Source: Streptomyces cellostaticus (GTDB lineage: Bacteria > Actinomycetota > Actinomycetes > Streptomycetales > Streptomycetaceae). From it: a DNA stretch of 64,000 nucleotides. The translations under genes and the position numbers were made by a program. Of the stretch, positions 17,031 through 25,613 are shown one piece after another; position 1 is the first letter of the stretch; every line of letters starts with the position of its first letter. Under the pieces are notes generated by a model. That model was not told the DNA's origin. It made no database searches and worked only from the letters and a program-made list of their open reading frames with translations. The stretch covers positions 62,001-126,000 of the forward strand of contig NZ_JALLIN010000011.1 in NCBI RefSeq assembly GCF_023630175.1. The letters run 5' to 3'.

Positions 17031-18242
17031 ATGTCCACACGATCCGACATGGCTCTCGAGATCCACCTCACAAGGATCCTCTCTGCCGCTACGGCGGAAA
17101 CCGTGCGGAGCGCAGTCACCGTAACTCTGCGCCACGTACAGTCCGGAACCGGAGGAAAGCGAAAAGGAGGAAAGCGACTTGCGGAACTCCTCGGTGCGGC
17201 ACGATTCTCGGCCGCTCAAGCAGAAGAATGGGAGATTGTGCGGGCCCTTCAAGATGCTCTCTATTATACAGAAGGGAGACTGCTCAGGCCCGACTATGAA
17301 GAGAAGTATCGATTGCATTACCTGGATCGCGGCCCTCGTGACAAATTGGGGCTTGATTCGATCGCAAGAACCATGGTCACGATCAACGAATTCTGGTGTG
17401 CGGAAGTCGAGAAGTATCTCAACGGCCACCCTGAAGCTGTTGTTTCGGATGTTTTGGAACACATCCGCAAGTTGGGTGCGGACGCTAAATTCATGCAAGC
17501 TCCCGTAGAAGATCCAGCACGCTATTACATCCCTCGGGGGATAGCTGAGCGTGCGCTATGGACGGAGCGAGTGCTGGAGAATCGGGTAGAGGTGGCAGAT
17601 CCAGCGGGATCTGCGCGCCGAATCGTGTCATCCCCTGAAGCGCTGGCCGTCCTGGCGGCGGACGAAGACGGCCTTACGGTCCTGCGTGCCGCAGAGCTGC
17701 AGCGCAGGGCGGCCCGCCTGCGTGAGTTGCGTCGGCTGACCGAAGACGCCACTACCACCGAACACGCTCTGCAGCAGGAACTGAAGGGGATGTACTGGAT
17801 ATTCGGCGGACACTTCATCGGTGAGGCTCGGCAGCGAAGGCTGGTGCCTGGGGATGAGGTTGATATCCCGCTCATCCGTGGTGATGGCTCTCTTCACGTA
17901 GTCGAACTAAAAAGAGCCGCAGGAGTGAAGCTGGTGAAGGAGCATCGAGGCTCCTGGGTGCCAAGAAGAGAAGTGCATGATGCTGTGGGTCAGGCCATCA
18001 ATTATCTCGTCGGCCTGGACGAGGATCGAGAACGCATATTGAGGGAGTTCGGGGTCGATACGCGTCGCGCAAGCGCACTAATTCTCATTGGGCACCCGCT
18101 AAGTCAGCCGGAAGTTGATGAGGCGGATATCAATGAGGCTCTGCGCGTTCACGCATCACATCTGAATCGGGTCGAAGTTCTCACTTACAAAGAACTTATC
18201 GACAGTGCAGAGAGGGCCCTTGCGCTAGGCGATGTTATTTGA
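17031..18242 (+). CDS. Shedu-type nuclease (SduA-like, DUF4263)
   Basis: The start is uncertain: ATG 17031 gives about 403 aa, and a GTG at 17001 is also possible. The C-terminal 160 residues match DUF4263 of the Shedu anti-phage nuclease. They show EHALQQELKGMYWIFGGHFI, then DEVDIPLI with the metal-binding Asp, then LHVVELKRA with the ExK pair, then VGQAINYLVGLDEDRE. The N-terminal half is helical and could be a sensor or oligomerisation region. Base composition is clearly lower in GC than neighbours (for example the ctctattataca run at 17260), which supports recent transfer. It probably degrades DNA on phage infection. Confidence 0.75.
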   Translation: MSTRSDMALEIHLTRILSAATAETVRSAVTVTLRHVQSGTGGKRKGGKRLAELLGAARFSAAQAEEWEIVRALQDALYYTEGRLLRPDYEEKYRLHYLDRGPRDKLGLDSIARTMVTINEFWCAEVEKYLNGHPEAVVSDVLEHIRKLGADAKFMQAPVEDPARYYIPRGIAERALWTERVLENRVEVADPAGSARRIVSSPEALAVLAADEDGLTVLRAAELQRRAARLRELRRLTEDATTTEHALQQELKGMYWIFGGHFIGEARQRRLVPGDEVDIPLIRGDGSLHVVELKRAAGVKLVKEHRGSWVPRREVHDAVGQAINYLVGLDEDRERILREFGVDTRRASALILIGHPLSQPEVDEADINEALRVHASHLNRVEVLTYKELIDSAERALALGDVI

Positions 18243-18419
18243 CGTGGAGGCCATGAAATGCGCTCCACACTTGCTGTGATCGGTTCATCCTGGACCCGAC
18301 AGTGGGCCAGCTCCGTACTGGGGACTGTCGATACAGCGTGGGCCGGGCGGTCTCGAACACCGGCGTGAGCAGGCCGTCAGATGCGGCCCTGTGGGGGCCG
18401 TGGCACTGGACACATGGCG

Positions 18420-18446
18420 AAGGCCCGGGTCTTTGACCTGGGCCTT
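18420..18446 (-). terminator. Terminator of tRNA-Gly
   Basis: AAGGCCC and GGGCCTT plus an inner GGTC/GACC pair form a hairpin just past the tRNA 3' end. It is part of the 78-bp attachment repeat, so the element carries its own copy. Confidence 0.7.
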
Positions 18447-18497
18447 CTTCGTGGAGCGGGTGACGAGAATCGAACTCGCGCTCTCAGCTTGGGAAGC
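18420..18497 (+). repeat. Right attachment repeat (within the intact tRNA-Gly locus)
   Basis: This is identical over 78 bp to 12730-12807. It overlaps the 3' 46 nt of the tRNA gene (18452-18497) and its terminator. Confidence 0.95.
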
Positions 18498-18525
18498 TGA
18501 TGTTCTACCATTAAACTACACCCGC
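18452..18525 (-). tRNA. tRNA-Gly (anticodon CCC)
   Basis: Reading the minus strand from 18525, GCGGGTG pairs with CACCCGC to give a 7-bp acceptor stem. The anticodon arm is TCAGC-TTCCCAA-GCTGA, with CCC as anticodon. The T arm contains GTTCGATTC. Discriminator T and an encoded CCA follow. It is the attachment gene for the adjacent island; the intact copy lies at the island's right end. Confidence 0.95.
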
Positions 18526-18808
18526 GTAATTACGGACACATCGGCTCCGCGGAGCCGATGACCGAACGCTCGCTCACTGTACCCCATCGTGGACCCCCGG
18601 TGCCCGGACCCGGGGGGTTCACGTGCGTCCGGGGCATGGGATACCGCTGCGGGGGAACGGAGTTGGGGCGTACCGTGGCGGGGTGGGAGAGGGGCCGGGC
18701 GAGGCCGGAGTGCCGCCTGGAGAGTCGTCTCTTTGATCCCGTAATGTGGCTTTCGTCGTCAGGGCAGCAGGACGACGAGGCTCTTGGGGAAGGGACTTGA
18801 GGGATTTG

Positions 18809-18967
18809 ATGGAACGCACCGTCGTTCGTTGCGCGGACGGGCACGTCTTCAGCGCCACTTCGTTCCCGATGCAGAAGGCCGAGCGGCTGGGCCCCGGCCG
18901 GCTCGTGAGGTGTCCACGGTGTGCCCGGCTCCGCAGTGTGGTGCCGGTCGCCCTGGAGAAGCGGTAG
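18809..18967 (+). CDS. Small zinc-ribbon-like protein (52 aa)
   Basis: ATG 18809 is preceded by TTGAGGG. The 52-aa protein has a cysteine/histidine pattern [20 protein letters not shown], followed by [16 protein letters not shown]. That gives CxxxH and CPxC knuckles able to bind one zinc. It reads as a stand-alone zinc ribbon of unknown role. It lies 82 bp upstream of dcd on the same strand. Confidence 0.65.
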   Translation: MERTVVRCADGHVFSATSFPMQKAERLGPGRLVRCPRCARLRSVVPVALEKR

Positions 18968-19049
18968 CCGGACCCGACCGCACACGAACAGAGGCGCGCG
19001 GAGCCGTCGCGATTGTCGGCGCTCCGCGCGCCTTGCGTATCCTCGGGGC

Positions 19050-19625
19050 GTGCTTCTCTCAGACAAGGACATCCGGGCCGAGATCGACGCCGGGCGGGTG
19101 CGGATCGATCCCTACGACGAAACCATGGTGCAGCCGTCGAGCATCGACGTCCGGCTGGACCGGTACTTCCGGGTGTTCGAGAACCACCGGTACCCGCACA
19201 TCGACCCCGCGATCGAGCAGGCCGATCTGACCCGGCTGGTCGAGCCCGAGGGGGACGAGCCGTTCATCCTGCACCCCGGTGAGTTCGTGCTCGCCTCGAC
19301 GTACGAGGTGATCACGCTCCCCGACGACCTCGCCTCGCGTCTGGAGGGGAAGAGCTCGCTCGGCCGGCTCGGGCTCGTCACGCACTCCACCGCAGGGTTC
19401 ATCGACCCGGGGTTCAGCGGTCACGTGACGCTGGAGCTGTCCAACCTCGCCACCCTGCCGATCAAGCTCTGGCCCGGAATGAAGATCGGTCAGCTCTGCA
19501 TGTTCCGGCTGACCTCGCCGGCCGAGCACCCGTACGGCAGCGAGCGCTACGGCTCCCGGTACCAGGGGCAGCGTGGGCCGACCGCCTCCCGGTCCTTCCT
19601 GAACTTCCACCGGACCCAGGTGTGA
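19050..19625 (+). CDS. dcd: dCTP deaminase
   Basis: GTG 19050 gives 191 aa, exactly the usual length. The enzyme deaminates dCTP to dUTP for thymidylate synthesis. Family hallmarks are present: [15 protein letters not shown] at the N-terminus, [13 protein letters not shown], the catalytic region [25 protein letters not shown] (catalytic Glu in the following HVTLELSN), and the C-terminal lid [20 protein letters not shown] phosphoribosyltransferase gene follows 13 bp later, probably in the same nucleotide-metabolism transcript. Confidence 0.96.
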   Translation: MLLSDKDIRAEIDAGRVRIDPYDETMVQPSSIDVRLDRYFRVFENHRYPHIDPAIEQADLTRLVEPEGDEPFILHPGEFVLASTYEVITLPDDLASRLEGKSSLGRLGLVTHSTAGFIDPGFSGHVTLELSNLATLPIKLWPGMKIGQLCMFRLTSPAEHPYGSERYGSRYQGQRGPTASRSFLNFHRTQV

Positions 19626-19638
19626 GAGCGGCCACCAG

Positions 19639-20148
19639 ATGAGCGAGGCGCGGGAGAACCTGACCTACGAGCGGTTCGGCACCGCGATCCGCGAGCTGGC
19701 GCAGACCATCGCGGACGACGGTTACGAGCCCGACGTCGTGCTGAGCATCGCGCGTGGCGGCGTGTTCGTGGCGGGCGGGCTGGCCTACGCCCTCGACTGC
19801 AAGAACATCCACCTGGTCAACGTGGAGTTCTACACCGGCGTCGGCACCACCCTAGAGATGCCCGTCATGCTCGCGCCCGTGCCGAACGTGATCGACTTCT
19901 CCGACAAGAAGGTGCTGATCACGGACGACGTGGCGGACACCGGCAAGACGCTCAAGCTGGTGCGCGACTTCTGCCTCGACACCGTCGCCGAGGTGCGCTC
20001 CGCGGTGATCTACGAGAAGCCCCACTCGCTGGTGAAGTGCGAGTACGTCTGGAAGCGGACCGAGGACTGGATCAACTTCCCGTGGTCCGTGCTGCCTCCG
20101 TGCCGTAAGTCCGGTACACCGGTGACGCCGTCCAAGGACGCGCTCTAG
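19639..20148 (+). CDS. Phosphoribosyltransferase (PRTase type I)
   Basis: This 169-aa protein has the PRPP-binding signature VLITDDVADTGKTLKLV (about residues 92-108) and an N-terminal VVLSIARGGVFVAGGLAYAL typical of xanthine/hypoxanthine phosphoribosyltransferases. It probably salvages a purine base with PRPP, although the base cannot be assigned from the hood region. It follows dcd by 13 bp and probably shares its promoter; two hairpins downstream would end the transcript. Confidence 0.85.
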   Translation: MSEARENLTYERFGTAIRELAQTIADDGYEPDVVLSIARGGVFVAGGLAYALDCKNIHLVNVEFYTGVGTTLEMPVMLAPVPNVIDFSDKKVLITDDVADTGKTLKLVRDFCLDTVAEVRSAVIYEKPHSLVKCEYVWKRTEDWINFPWSVLPPCRKSGTPVTPSKDAL

Positions 20149-20160
20149 GACGCCCGGACC

Positions 20161-20203
20161 GGTCCGGCGGCCGGAGGCCCGTGTGCCGTCCGGCCGCCGG
20201 ACC
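20161..20203 (+). terminator. Terminator after the dcd/phosphoribosyltransferase unit
   Basis: A perfect 15-bp inverted repeat (20161-20175 with 20189-20203, 13-nt loop) begins 13 bp after the stop codon. Confidence 0.8.
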
Positions 20204-20296
20204 GTGCCGTCAGACCATGATCACTGGGCATGCTGCGGTGCCCCGCATCTCCCCCGGACAGCCTCACCCGCGCGGTTCCTGCCCGAGCAGATGTGA

Positions 20297-20328
20297 AAGG
20301 CCCCCGGCGGGGCGAGCGCGGGGGCCTT
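20297..20328. terminator. Second hairpin between convergent genes
   Basis: AAGGCCCCCG pairs with CGGGGGCCTT around a 12-nt loop. It lies between the convergent phosphoribosyltransferase and Yip1 genes and could end either transcript. Confidence 0.65.
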
Positions 20329-20427
20329 CGCGAGTGGCGACGGGGCGGGCCGGTGCCGCGTCCGCCGGGGTCCGCCGGGGTCCGCCCCGTCACGACGTCC
20401 GACGGGCGGACCCTGACCGGCGCGGCC

Positions 20428-21369
20428 CTAGAACGTGCCCAGCTTCACGATCGACAGCAGCGCGACGAGCTGGATGGCCGACGCTGCCAGCGCCTTCGGC
20501 CAGGGCAGGTCGTGCGAGCGGGACACCATCAGAGTGAGCAGGGCGCCCGCGCCGATCCACGTGGCCCAGCCGAGGAGCTGGACGAAGCCGGCGTCGCCGC
20601 CGAAGAACATGGCGAAGACCAGGCGGGGCGCGTCCGTGAGGGACATGATCAGCATGGAGAGGCCGACCGTGGGCTGCCAGGCACCGTCGCCGCCGAGCTG
20701 GCGGGCCAGGGTGTGGGTGACCACACCGAGGACGAAGGCGCTCAGCACCATCGCCACGGCCGTGATCAGGACGATCGGGATCGCGTTGGACAGCGTCGCG
20801 TTGATCGCTTCCGCGCGGGCCCCGTCGAAGCCGAAGACGGCGAGCAGGCCGTAGAGGAAGGTGACGATGAGAGCCGGGGCCCACATCGTGTAGTCCCGCA
20901 TCCGCAGGAACGTCTGGTTCGGGGCGAGGACGACGCCCTTCAGCAGTTCCTTCCAGTGCAGGGGCGGGCCGATCGGGCCGGACGGCGCGGCCGCGCCGGC
21001 GTGGTACGTCGAGCCCTGGGTGTAGCCGGCGGCCTCGTCGACCGAGAACGCCTGGGTGTGGCCCGGGTTGTTCGCCGCGTACGGGTCGTGCCCGCCGTGT
21101 CCGCCGCCCGGTCCGCCGTCGCCGAAGTACTCCGGGCCGTCGTCGGCCCGTCCCTGGTACCCGTACGGCTGCCCCTGCTGCGGGTACGGCGGCTGCGGCG
21201 CCGCCGGATAGCCGTACGAGGGACCCGCGGGCCGTCCGTACGACGGTCCCGGCCGTCCCTGCGCGGGCCCGCCCGGCCGCCCCTGTCCGTACGACGGTCC
21301 CTGCGGCGCCTGCTGTCCTTGGGGGGTGCGGTTGTCCCGGCCCCCGCGTCCGATCCTGAATCCAGCCAC
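20428..21369 (-). CDS. Yip1-family integral membrane protein with Pro/Gly/Tyr-rich N-terminus
   Basis: GTG 21369 gives about 313 aa; the ribosome site is weak, so the start is uncertain. The first 130 residues are low-complexity (PSYGQGRPGG, GYPAAPQPPYPQQGQPYGY). Then comes WKELLKGVVLAPNQTFLRMRD and five hydrophobic helices (APALIVTFLYGLLAVFGF through ALAASAIQLVALLSI). This matches the Yip1 domain fused to a disordered head, common in actinobacteria. Function is unknown, probably membrane organisation or transport. Confidence 0.75.
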   Translation of the reverse strand: MAGFRIGRGGRDNRTPQGQQAPQGPSYGQGRPGGPAQGRPGPSYGRPAGPSYGYPAAPQPPYPQQGQPYGYQGRADDGPEYFGDGGPGGGHGGHDPYAANNPGHTQAFSVDEAAGYTQGSTYHAGAAAPSGPIGPPLHWKELLKGVVLAPNQTFLRMRDYTMWAPALIVTFLYGLLAVFGFDGARAEAINATLSNAIPIVLITAVAMVLSAFVLGVVTHTLARQLGGDGAWQPTVGLSMLIMSLTDAPRLVFAMFFGGDAGFVQLLGWATWIGAGALLTLMVSRSHDLPWPKALAASAIQLVALLSIVKLGTF

Positions 21370-21627
21370 GTCATCGAACGTACCTGGTCCCGGGGACCGA
21401 CGTACCGGACCAGGGTGTCCGGGCCCGGCTTTGCGGCTGACCTGTGACATCCCCTAAGGGACCGTCAGGGTCGGTGGGGGAGGTCGGCGAAAGCCGGCGG
21501 GGTCGGCGCCGGAGAACGGGTGCGCCCGCGGCGGGACGACCGGGGTGCCCGGGGAGACGGCGCGGGGTCCGGTGGTGGTCCCGTCCGGGGCCCGGTCGCC
21601 TTCGGCCCGGTCGCCGACGGGCCCGCC

Positions 21628-21655
21628 GGGTGATCCGGGCCGGCCCGGATCACCC
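21628..21655. terminator. Perfect 28-bp palindrome at the 3' end of the FG-GAP gene
   Basis: Bases 21628-21641 are the exact reverse complement of 21642-21655, and the symmetric block includes the stop codon of the minus-strand lipoprotein gene. As RNA it would form a very stable hairpin, most likely a terminator. Confidence 0.7.
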
Positions 21656-22948
21656 GGAAAGGAACTCCGAGCTGGAGAAGGTCATCGCGGGCCTGCGGCC
21701 GAGCAGGTCCTCGGCCGACCCCCGGTACACCGCGACGGTGTCCCGCGTTCCGCCCCGGTGCGTCCGCACCACCAGGTCCGCCCGCCCGTCCCCGTCGAAG
21801 TCGCCGGCCGCGAGGACCCGGGTGGTGCCGGGTGCGGGCGGCGCGAGGGTGACCGCGCCCGTCCCGGACAGCCCGGCCGGCCCCGCCCGCAGGACACGCA
21901 GCCGGGAGCCGCTGGAGACGAGTTCGTCGCGGCCGTCGCCGTCGAAGTCGGCGGCGTCCAGCATCGTGCCGGGCACGGTGAGTGCCGCCCGCGCGGCGGG
22001 GGTGGGCAGGTCGTAGCGCAGAGACGTTTCCGCCGCTCCGCCGACCGCCGCGTCCAGGGCCGTGCCGCGGCCGAAGCGGCCGAGGGCCACGTCGACGCCG
22101 GCGGGCAGCCGGGTGCCGGTGCGGACGGGGCCGGCCGGGCCCCCGAGGACCAGCGAGGCCGGGCCGGCGCCCTGCGCGGCGCGGACCACGAGGTCGTCGC
22201 TGCCGTCGCCGTCGACGTCGGCCGCGGGCCCGGCGGGCACCTCGCCGGGGGAGGCCAGCGGGGCGCCGGCCGCGCGCGGGGCGCCGTTCCGGCCGAACGG
22301 GCCGCGCAGGTAGGACAGCCTGCCGCCGGACGCGTGCAGCACCAGGTCCTCGCTGCCGTCCCCGTCGAAGTCGCCGCACACCGGCTGGTCCGGCCAGTCG
22401 TTGCCGAAGCGGGCGCGGTCCGGGACGGTGAGCCTCACGGCGCGGCCGGTCAGCCCTGCGGGAGAGCCGAAGAGCACCTGCAGCGGCACCGGGGGCCGGC
22501 CCTGGCCGTCGTAGGGCGGGTCGGTGGAGACGATCAGGTCGGTGAAGCCGTCGCCGTCCAGGTCGCAGCCCTCCTCCGCGTCGAAGACGGCCGGGAGCCG
22601 CCCCTCGGTGGGAGCGGCCCGCCTTTTCGGGGTGAGCAGTTGCCGTGCGCCGGGTGCGAGTCCGTGCGGGCCGCCGTAGACGATCCCGATGCCCGCGTCG
22701 TCGGCGTGGCTGTCCTTCTTGACGAGGTCGTTGAGGACGAGGTCGCGGTGGCCGTCGCCGTTGAAGTCGTCGGGGACGTCGCTCCCCGCGCCGCGCGGCA
22801 CGGGAAGCCGCGCGGGGGCGTCGGCCGTCCGGGCGGGCGGGGATCCCTGCGCGCCGCCGGCACCGCCCGGGCCGCAGGCGGCGAGGAGCAGGGTGCCGCA
22901 GAGGACGGCGGTGGCCGCGGTACTGGTCCCACGTCTGCGCACGCGCAC
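21650..22948 (-). CDS. Lipoprotein with FG-GAP/VCBS repeats (beta-propeller)
   Basis: GTG 22948 was chosen because GGGAGAGG lies 6 bp upstream, giving 432 aa. A lipoprotein signal (AVLCGTLLLAACGPG) is followed by repeated FG-GAP units with the Ca-binding pattern DxNGDGxxD or DxDGDGxxD: DFNGDGHRDLVLND, CDLDGDGFTDLIVS, GDFDGDGSEDLVLH, DVDGDGSDDLVVR, ADFDGDGRDELVSS and GDFDGDGRADLVVR. The repeats should form an integrin-like propeller on the outer face of the membrane. Its partner is unknown. Confidence 0.88.
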   Translation of the reverse strand: MRVRRRGTSTAATAVLCGTLLLAACGPGGAGGAQGSPPARTADAPARLPVPRGAGSDVPDDFNGDGHRDLVLNDLVKKDSHADDAGIGIVYGGPHGLAPGARQLLTPKRRAAPTEGRLPAVFDAEEGCDLDGDGFTDLIVSTDPPYDGQGRPPVPLQVLFGSPAGLTGRAVRLTVPDRARFGNDWPDQPVCGDFDGDGSEDLVLHASGGRLSYLRGPFGRNGAPRAAGAPLASPGEVPAGPAADVDGDGSDDLVVRAAQGAGPASLVLGGPAGPVRTGTRLPAGVDVALGRFGRGTALDAAVGGAAETSLRYDLPTPAARAALTVPGTMLDAADFDGDGRDELVSSGSRLRVLRAGPAGLSGTGAVTLAPPAPGTTRVLAAGDFDGDGRADLVVRTHRGGTRDTVAVYRGSAEDLLGRRPAMTFSSSEFLSG

Positions 22949-23056
22949 CGCGCACCTCTCCCGACTCTCGGACGACGACCCCGCCATCATGCACGCGCCC
23001 CCGGGGCGGGGTAAGGGGCGGGGCGGCGGATCGGTCACGGCCGGCCCGCGGACACC

Positions 23057-23091
23057 GCGGCGCCCCCGGACCGAGGTGCGGTCCGGGGGCG
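23057..23091 (-). terminator. Terminator of the Fe-S oxidoreductase gene
   Basis: A 15-bp perfect stem (23057-23071 with 23077-23091) with a 5-nt loop lies just beyond the minus-strand stop at 23114. Confidence 0.8.
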
Positions 23092-23113
23092 CCGTGGGCT
23101 GGTCAGCGGGTGG

Positions 23114-25420
23114 TCACTTCACCGGCTCCGGCTCCGGCTCGCTCTCCGTCTCCGCCTCGCCCGCCGGGTCGACCGGCGTCCTGACGGAGTCGAGGAGCAA
23201 CTGGGCGACGTCCACGACCTGGATGGACTCCTTGGGCTTGACGCCCGCGGCGGAGCCGCTTTCAGCCGCGGCCTTCTTGCCGTTGACCGAGTCGGTCAGC
23301 ATGACCAGGCAGAACGGGCAGGCGGTGGAGACGATGTCCGGGTTCAGCGAGAGGGCCTCGTCGACGCGCTCGTTGTTGATGCGCTTGCCGATCCGCTCCT
23401 CCATCCACATCCGGGCGCCGCCGGCGCCGCAGCAGAAGCCGCGCTCCTTGTGGCGGTGCATCTCCTCGTTGCGCAGGCCCGGGACCTTGCCGATGATCTC
23501 GCGCGGGGGCGTGTAGATCTTGTTGTGGCGGCCCAGGTAGCACGGGTCGTGGTAGGTGATGATGCCCTCGACCGGGGTGACGGGGATCAGCTTGCCCTCG
23601 TCCACCAGGTGCTGGAGCAGCTGGGTGTGGTGGATGACCTCGTAGTCGCCGCCGAGCTGCGGGTACTCGTTGCCGAGCGTGTTGAGGCAGTGCGGGCAGG
23701 TGGCGACGATCTTCTTCGCCGACTTCGGCTTCCTGGACTCCGCCGTGACCTTGCCGTCGTCGTCCAGCTCCTCGCCGAACGCCGTGTTCAGGGCCATGAC
23801 GTTCTCCATGCCGAGCTCCTGGAACAGGGGCTCGTTGCCCAGGCGGCGGGCGGAGTCACCGGTGCACTTCTCGTCGCCGCCCATGATCGCGAACTTCACG
23901 CCCGCGATGTGCAGCAGCTCGGCGAAGGCCTTGGTGGTCTTCTTGGCGCGGTCCTCCAGGGCACCGGCGCAGCCGACCCAGTACAGGTACTCGACCTCGG
24001 TGAGGTCCTCGATGTCCTTGCCGACGACCGGGACCTCGAAGTCGACCTCCTTGAGCCACTCCAGGCGCTGCTTCTTCGCCAGGCCCCAGGGGTTGCCCTT
24101 CTTCTCCAGGTTCTTGAGCATCGTGCCCGCCTCGGACGGGAACGCGGACTCGATCATGACCTGGTAGCGGCGCATGTCGACGATGTGGTCGACGTGCTCG
24201 ATGTCGACGGGGCACTGCTCGACGCAGGCGCCGCAGGTGGTGCAGGACCACAGGACGTCCGGGTCGATGACGCCGTTCTCCTCGGCGGTGCCGATCAGCG
24301 GCCGCTCGGCCTCCGCGAGGGCGGCGGCGGGCACGTCCGCGAGCTGCTCCTCGGAGGCCTTCTCCGCGCCCTCCATGGTCTTGCCGCCGCCGGCCAGCAG
24401 GTACGGCGCCTTGGCGTGGGCGTGGTCCCGCAGCGACATGATCAGCAGCTTCGGGGAGAGCGGCTTGCCGGTGTTCCAGGCGGGGCACTGCGACTGGCAG
24501 CGGCCGCACTCGGTGCAGGTGGAGAAGTCCAGCAGGCCCTTCCAGGAGAACTGCTCGACCTGGGAGACGCCGAAGACGTCGTCCTCGCCCGGGTCCTCGA
24601 AGTCGATCGGCTCGCCGCCGGAGGTCATCGGGAGCAGGGCGCCGAGGGCGGTGCCGCCGTCGGCCTCGCGCTTGAACCAGATGTTGGGGAAGGCGAGGAA
24701 CCGGTGCCAGGCCACGCCCATGTCGGTCCTCAGGGCGACCGTGATCATCCAGATGAAGGACGTCGCGATCTTCAGGCCGGCGAAGAAGTAGGTGAGGTTC
24801 TGGAGCGTGGCGACGTCCATGCCCTCGAACCAGTGGACGACCGGGTACGAGATGAAGAACGAGGCCTCGTAGCCGTCCACGTGGTGCTGGGCGCCCTCCA
24901 GCGCGTGCAGCATGAAGATGCAGACGCCGACGATGAGGATGACGGCCTCGACGAAGTACGCCTGGCCGAAGTTCGAGCCGGCGAAGCGGGACTTGCGGCC
25001 CGGCTTGCGCGGGTGCGTGAGCTGGCGGATGACGATCAGGACCAGGATGCCGAGCACCGTCATCGTGCCGATGAACTCGACGAAGACGTTGTACGGCGCC
25101 CAGTCGCCGATGACCGGCAGGAGCCAGTCGGCCTGGAAGAGCTGGCCGAGGGCGTTGACGATCGTCAGCAGCAGCGAGAAGAATCCGACCGCCACGAACC
25201 AGTGCGCGACACCGACGACGCCCCAGCGGTTCATCCGGGTGTGGCCGAGGAACTCCCTGACCACGGTGACGGTGCGCCGGCCGGGCTCGTCGGTTCGGGT
25301 GCCCGCGGGCACGTTCTGGCCGAGCCGCATGAAGTTGTAGATCTGCAGGAGGGCGCGGGCGAACAGGGCCACGCCGACCACGATCAGAACCAGCGACACG
25401 ATGATCGCGGCGAGTTGCAT
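23114..25420 (-). CDS. Membrane Fe-S oxidoreductase, EtfD-like (CCG domains)
   Basis: This 768-aa protein has an N-terminal membrane domain of about six helices (starting MQLAAIIVSLVLIVVGVALF) resembling the haem-b subunit of nitrate reductase. Next come two 4Fe-4S motifs, CTECGRCQSQCP and CTTCGACVEQCP. Two CCG domains follow: CVGCAGALE-type YWVGCAG and CPHCLNTLGNEYP, then HDPCYLGR and GFCCGAGGARMWMEE. This is the layout of mycobacterial EtfD (Rv0338c), which passes electrons from acyl-CoA dehydrogenase/ETF to quinone. The start at ATG 25420 has GAGGAG. A palindrome lies in its promoter. Confidence 0.85.
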   Translation of the reverse strand: MQLAAIIVSLVLIVVGVALFARALLQIYNFMRLGQNVPAGTRTDEPGRRTVTVVREFLGHTRMNRWGVVGVAHWFVAVGFFSLLLTIVNALGQLFQADWLLPVIGDWAPYNVFVEFIGTMTVLGILVLIVIRQLTHPRKPGRKSRFAGSNFGQAYFVEAVILIVGVCIFMLHALEGAQHHVDGYEASFFISYPVVHWFEGMDVATLQNLTYFFAGLKIATSFIWMITVALRTDMGVAWHRFLAFPNIWFKREADGGTALGALLPMTSGGEPIDFEDPGEDDVFGVSQVEQFSWKGLLDFSTCTECGRCQSQCPAWNTGKPLSPKLLIMSLRDHAHAKAPYLLAGGGKTMEGAEKASEEQLADVPAAALAEAERPLIGTAEENGVIDPDVLWSCTTCGACVEQCPVDIEHVDHIVDMRRYQVMIESAFPSEAGTMLKNLEKKGNPWGLAKKQRLEWLKEVDFEVPVVGKDIEDLTEVEYLYWVGCAGALEDRAKKTTKAFAELLHIAGVKFAIMGGDEKCTGDSARRLGNEPLFQELGMENVMALNTAFGEELDDDGKVTAESRKPKSAKKIVATCPHCLNTLGNEYPQLGGDYEVIHHTQLLQHLVDEGKLIPVTPVEGIITYHDPCYLGRHNKIYTPPREIIGKVPGLRNEEMHRHKERGFCCGAGGARMWMEERIGKRINNERVDEALSLNPDIVSTACPFCLVMLTDSVNGKKAAAESGSAAGVKPKESIQVVDVAQLLLDSVRTPVDPAGEAETESEPEPEPVK

Positions 25421-25449
25421 TTCGGGGCTCCTCGGGCCTGCGAGGGAAA

Positions 25450-25463
25450 TTACTAAGCGGTAA
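25450..25463. promoter_or_regulatory. Candidate operator upstream of the EtfD-like gene
   Basis: TTACTAAGCGGTAA has TTAC/GTAA half sites and lies 30 bp before the EtfD-like start. It resembles the TTAC-N6-GTAA sites of TetR-type fatty-acid regulators. The regulator is not in the window. Confidence 0.4.
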
Positions 25464-25613
25464 CTTATGCAGTCCGTTCGAGACTACCCGCATCTTCACT
25501 CGCACTGTAGCCAGGCGCGAGGTGATCTGGATCGCTGAGGTCTGCCTGAGCCGACTGGCAATCCGATCGTGTTATTCATACCGATTTGCTGCTTTCGCGC
25601 CTAACTTAGAGCC

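Larger units (their letters stand above)
12730..18497. mobile_element. 5.8-kb tRNA-Gly-integrated island with Shedu-type and ATPase cargo, no integrase
   Basis: The island is bounded by a perfect 78-bp direct repeat of the 3' half of tRNA-Gly(CCC). The intact tRNA is at the right end and the truncated copy at the left, the classic result of site-specific integration into a tRNA gene. Cargo: Uma2 nuclease, 47-aa membrane peptide, 914-aa P-loop ATPase and a DUF4263 (Shedu-like) nuclease. The nuclease gene is visibly lower in GC than its surroundings. No recombinase, excisionase or replication gene is visible, so the element is either decayed or mobilised in trans. Confidence 0.85.

Noticed and set aside
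20940..21374. ATG-started 144-aa frame overlapping the Yip1 start
   Set aside because: It is a frame-shifted reading of the low-complexity N-terminus of the Yip1 protein and is Arg/Thr-rich without a domain.
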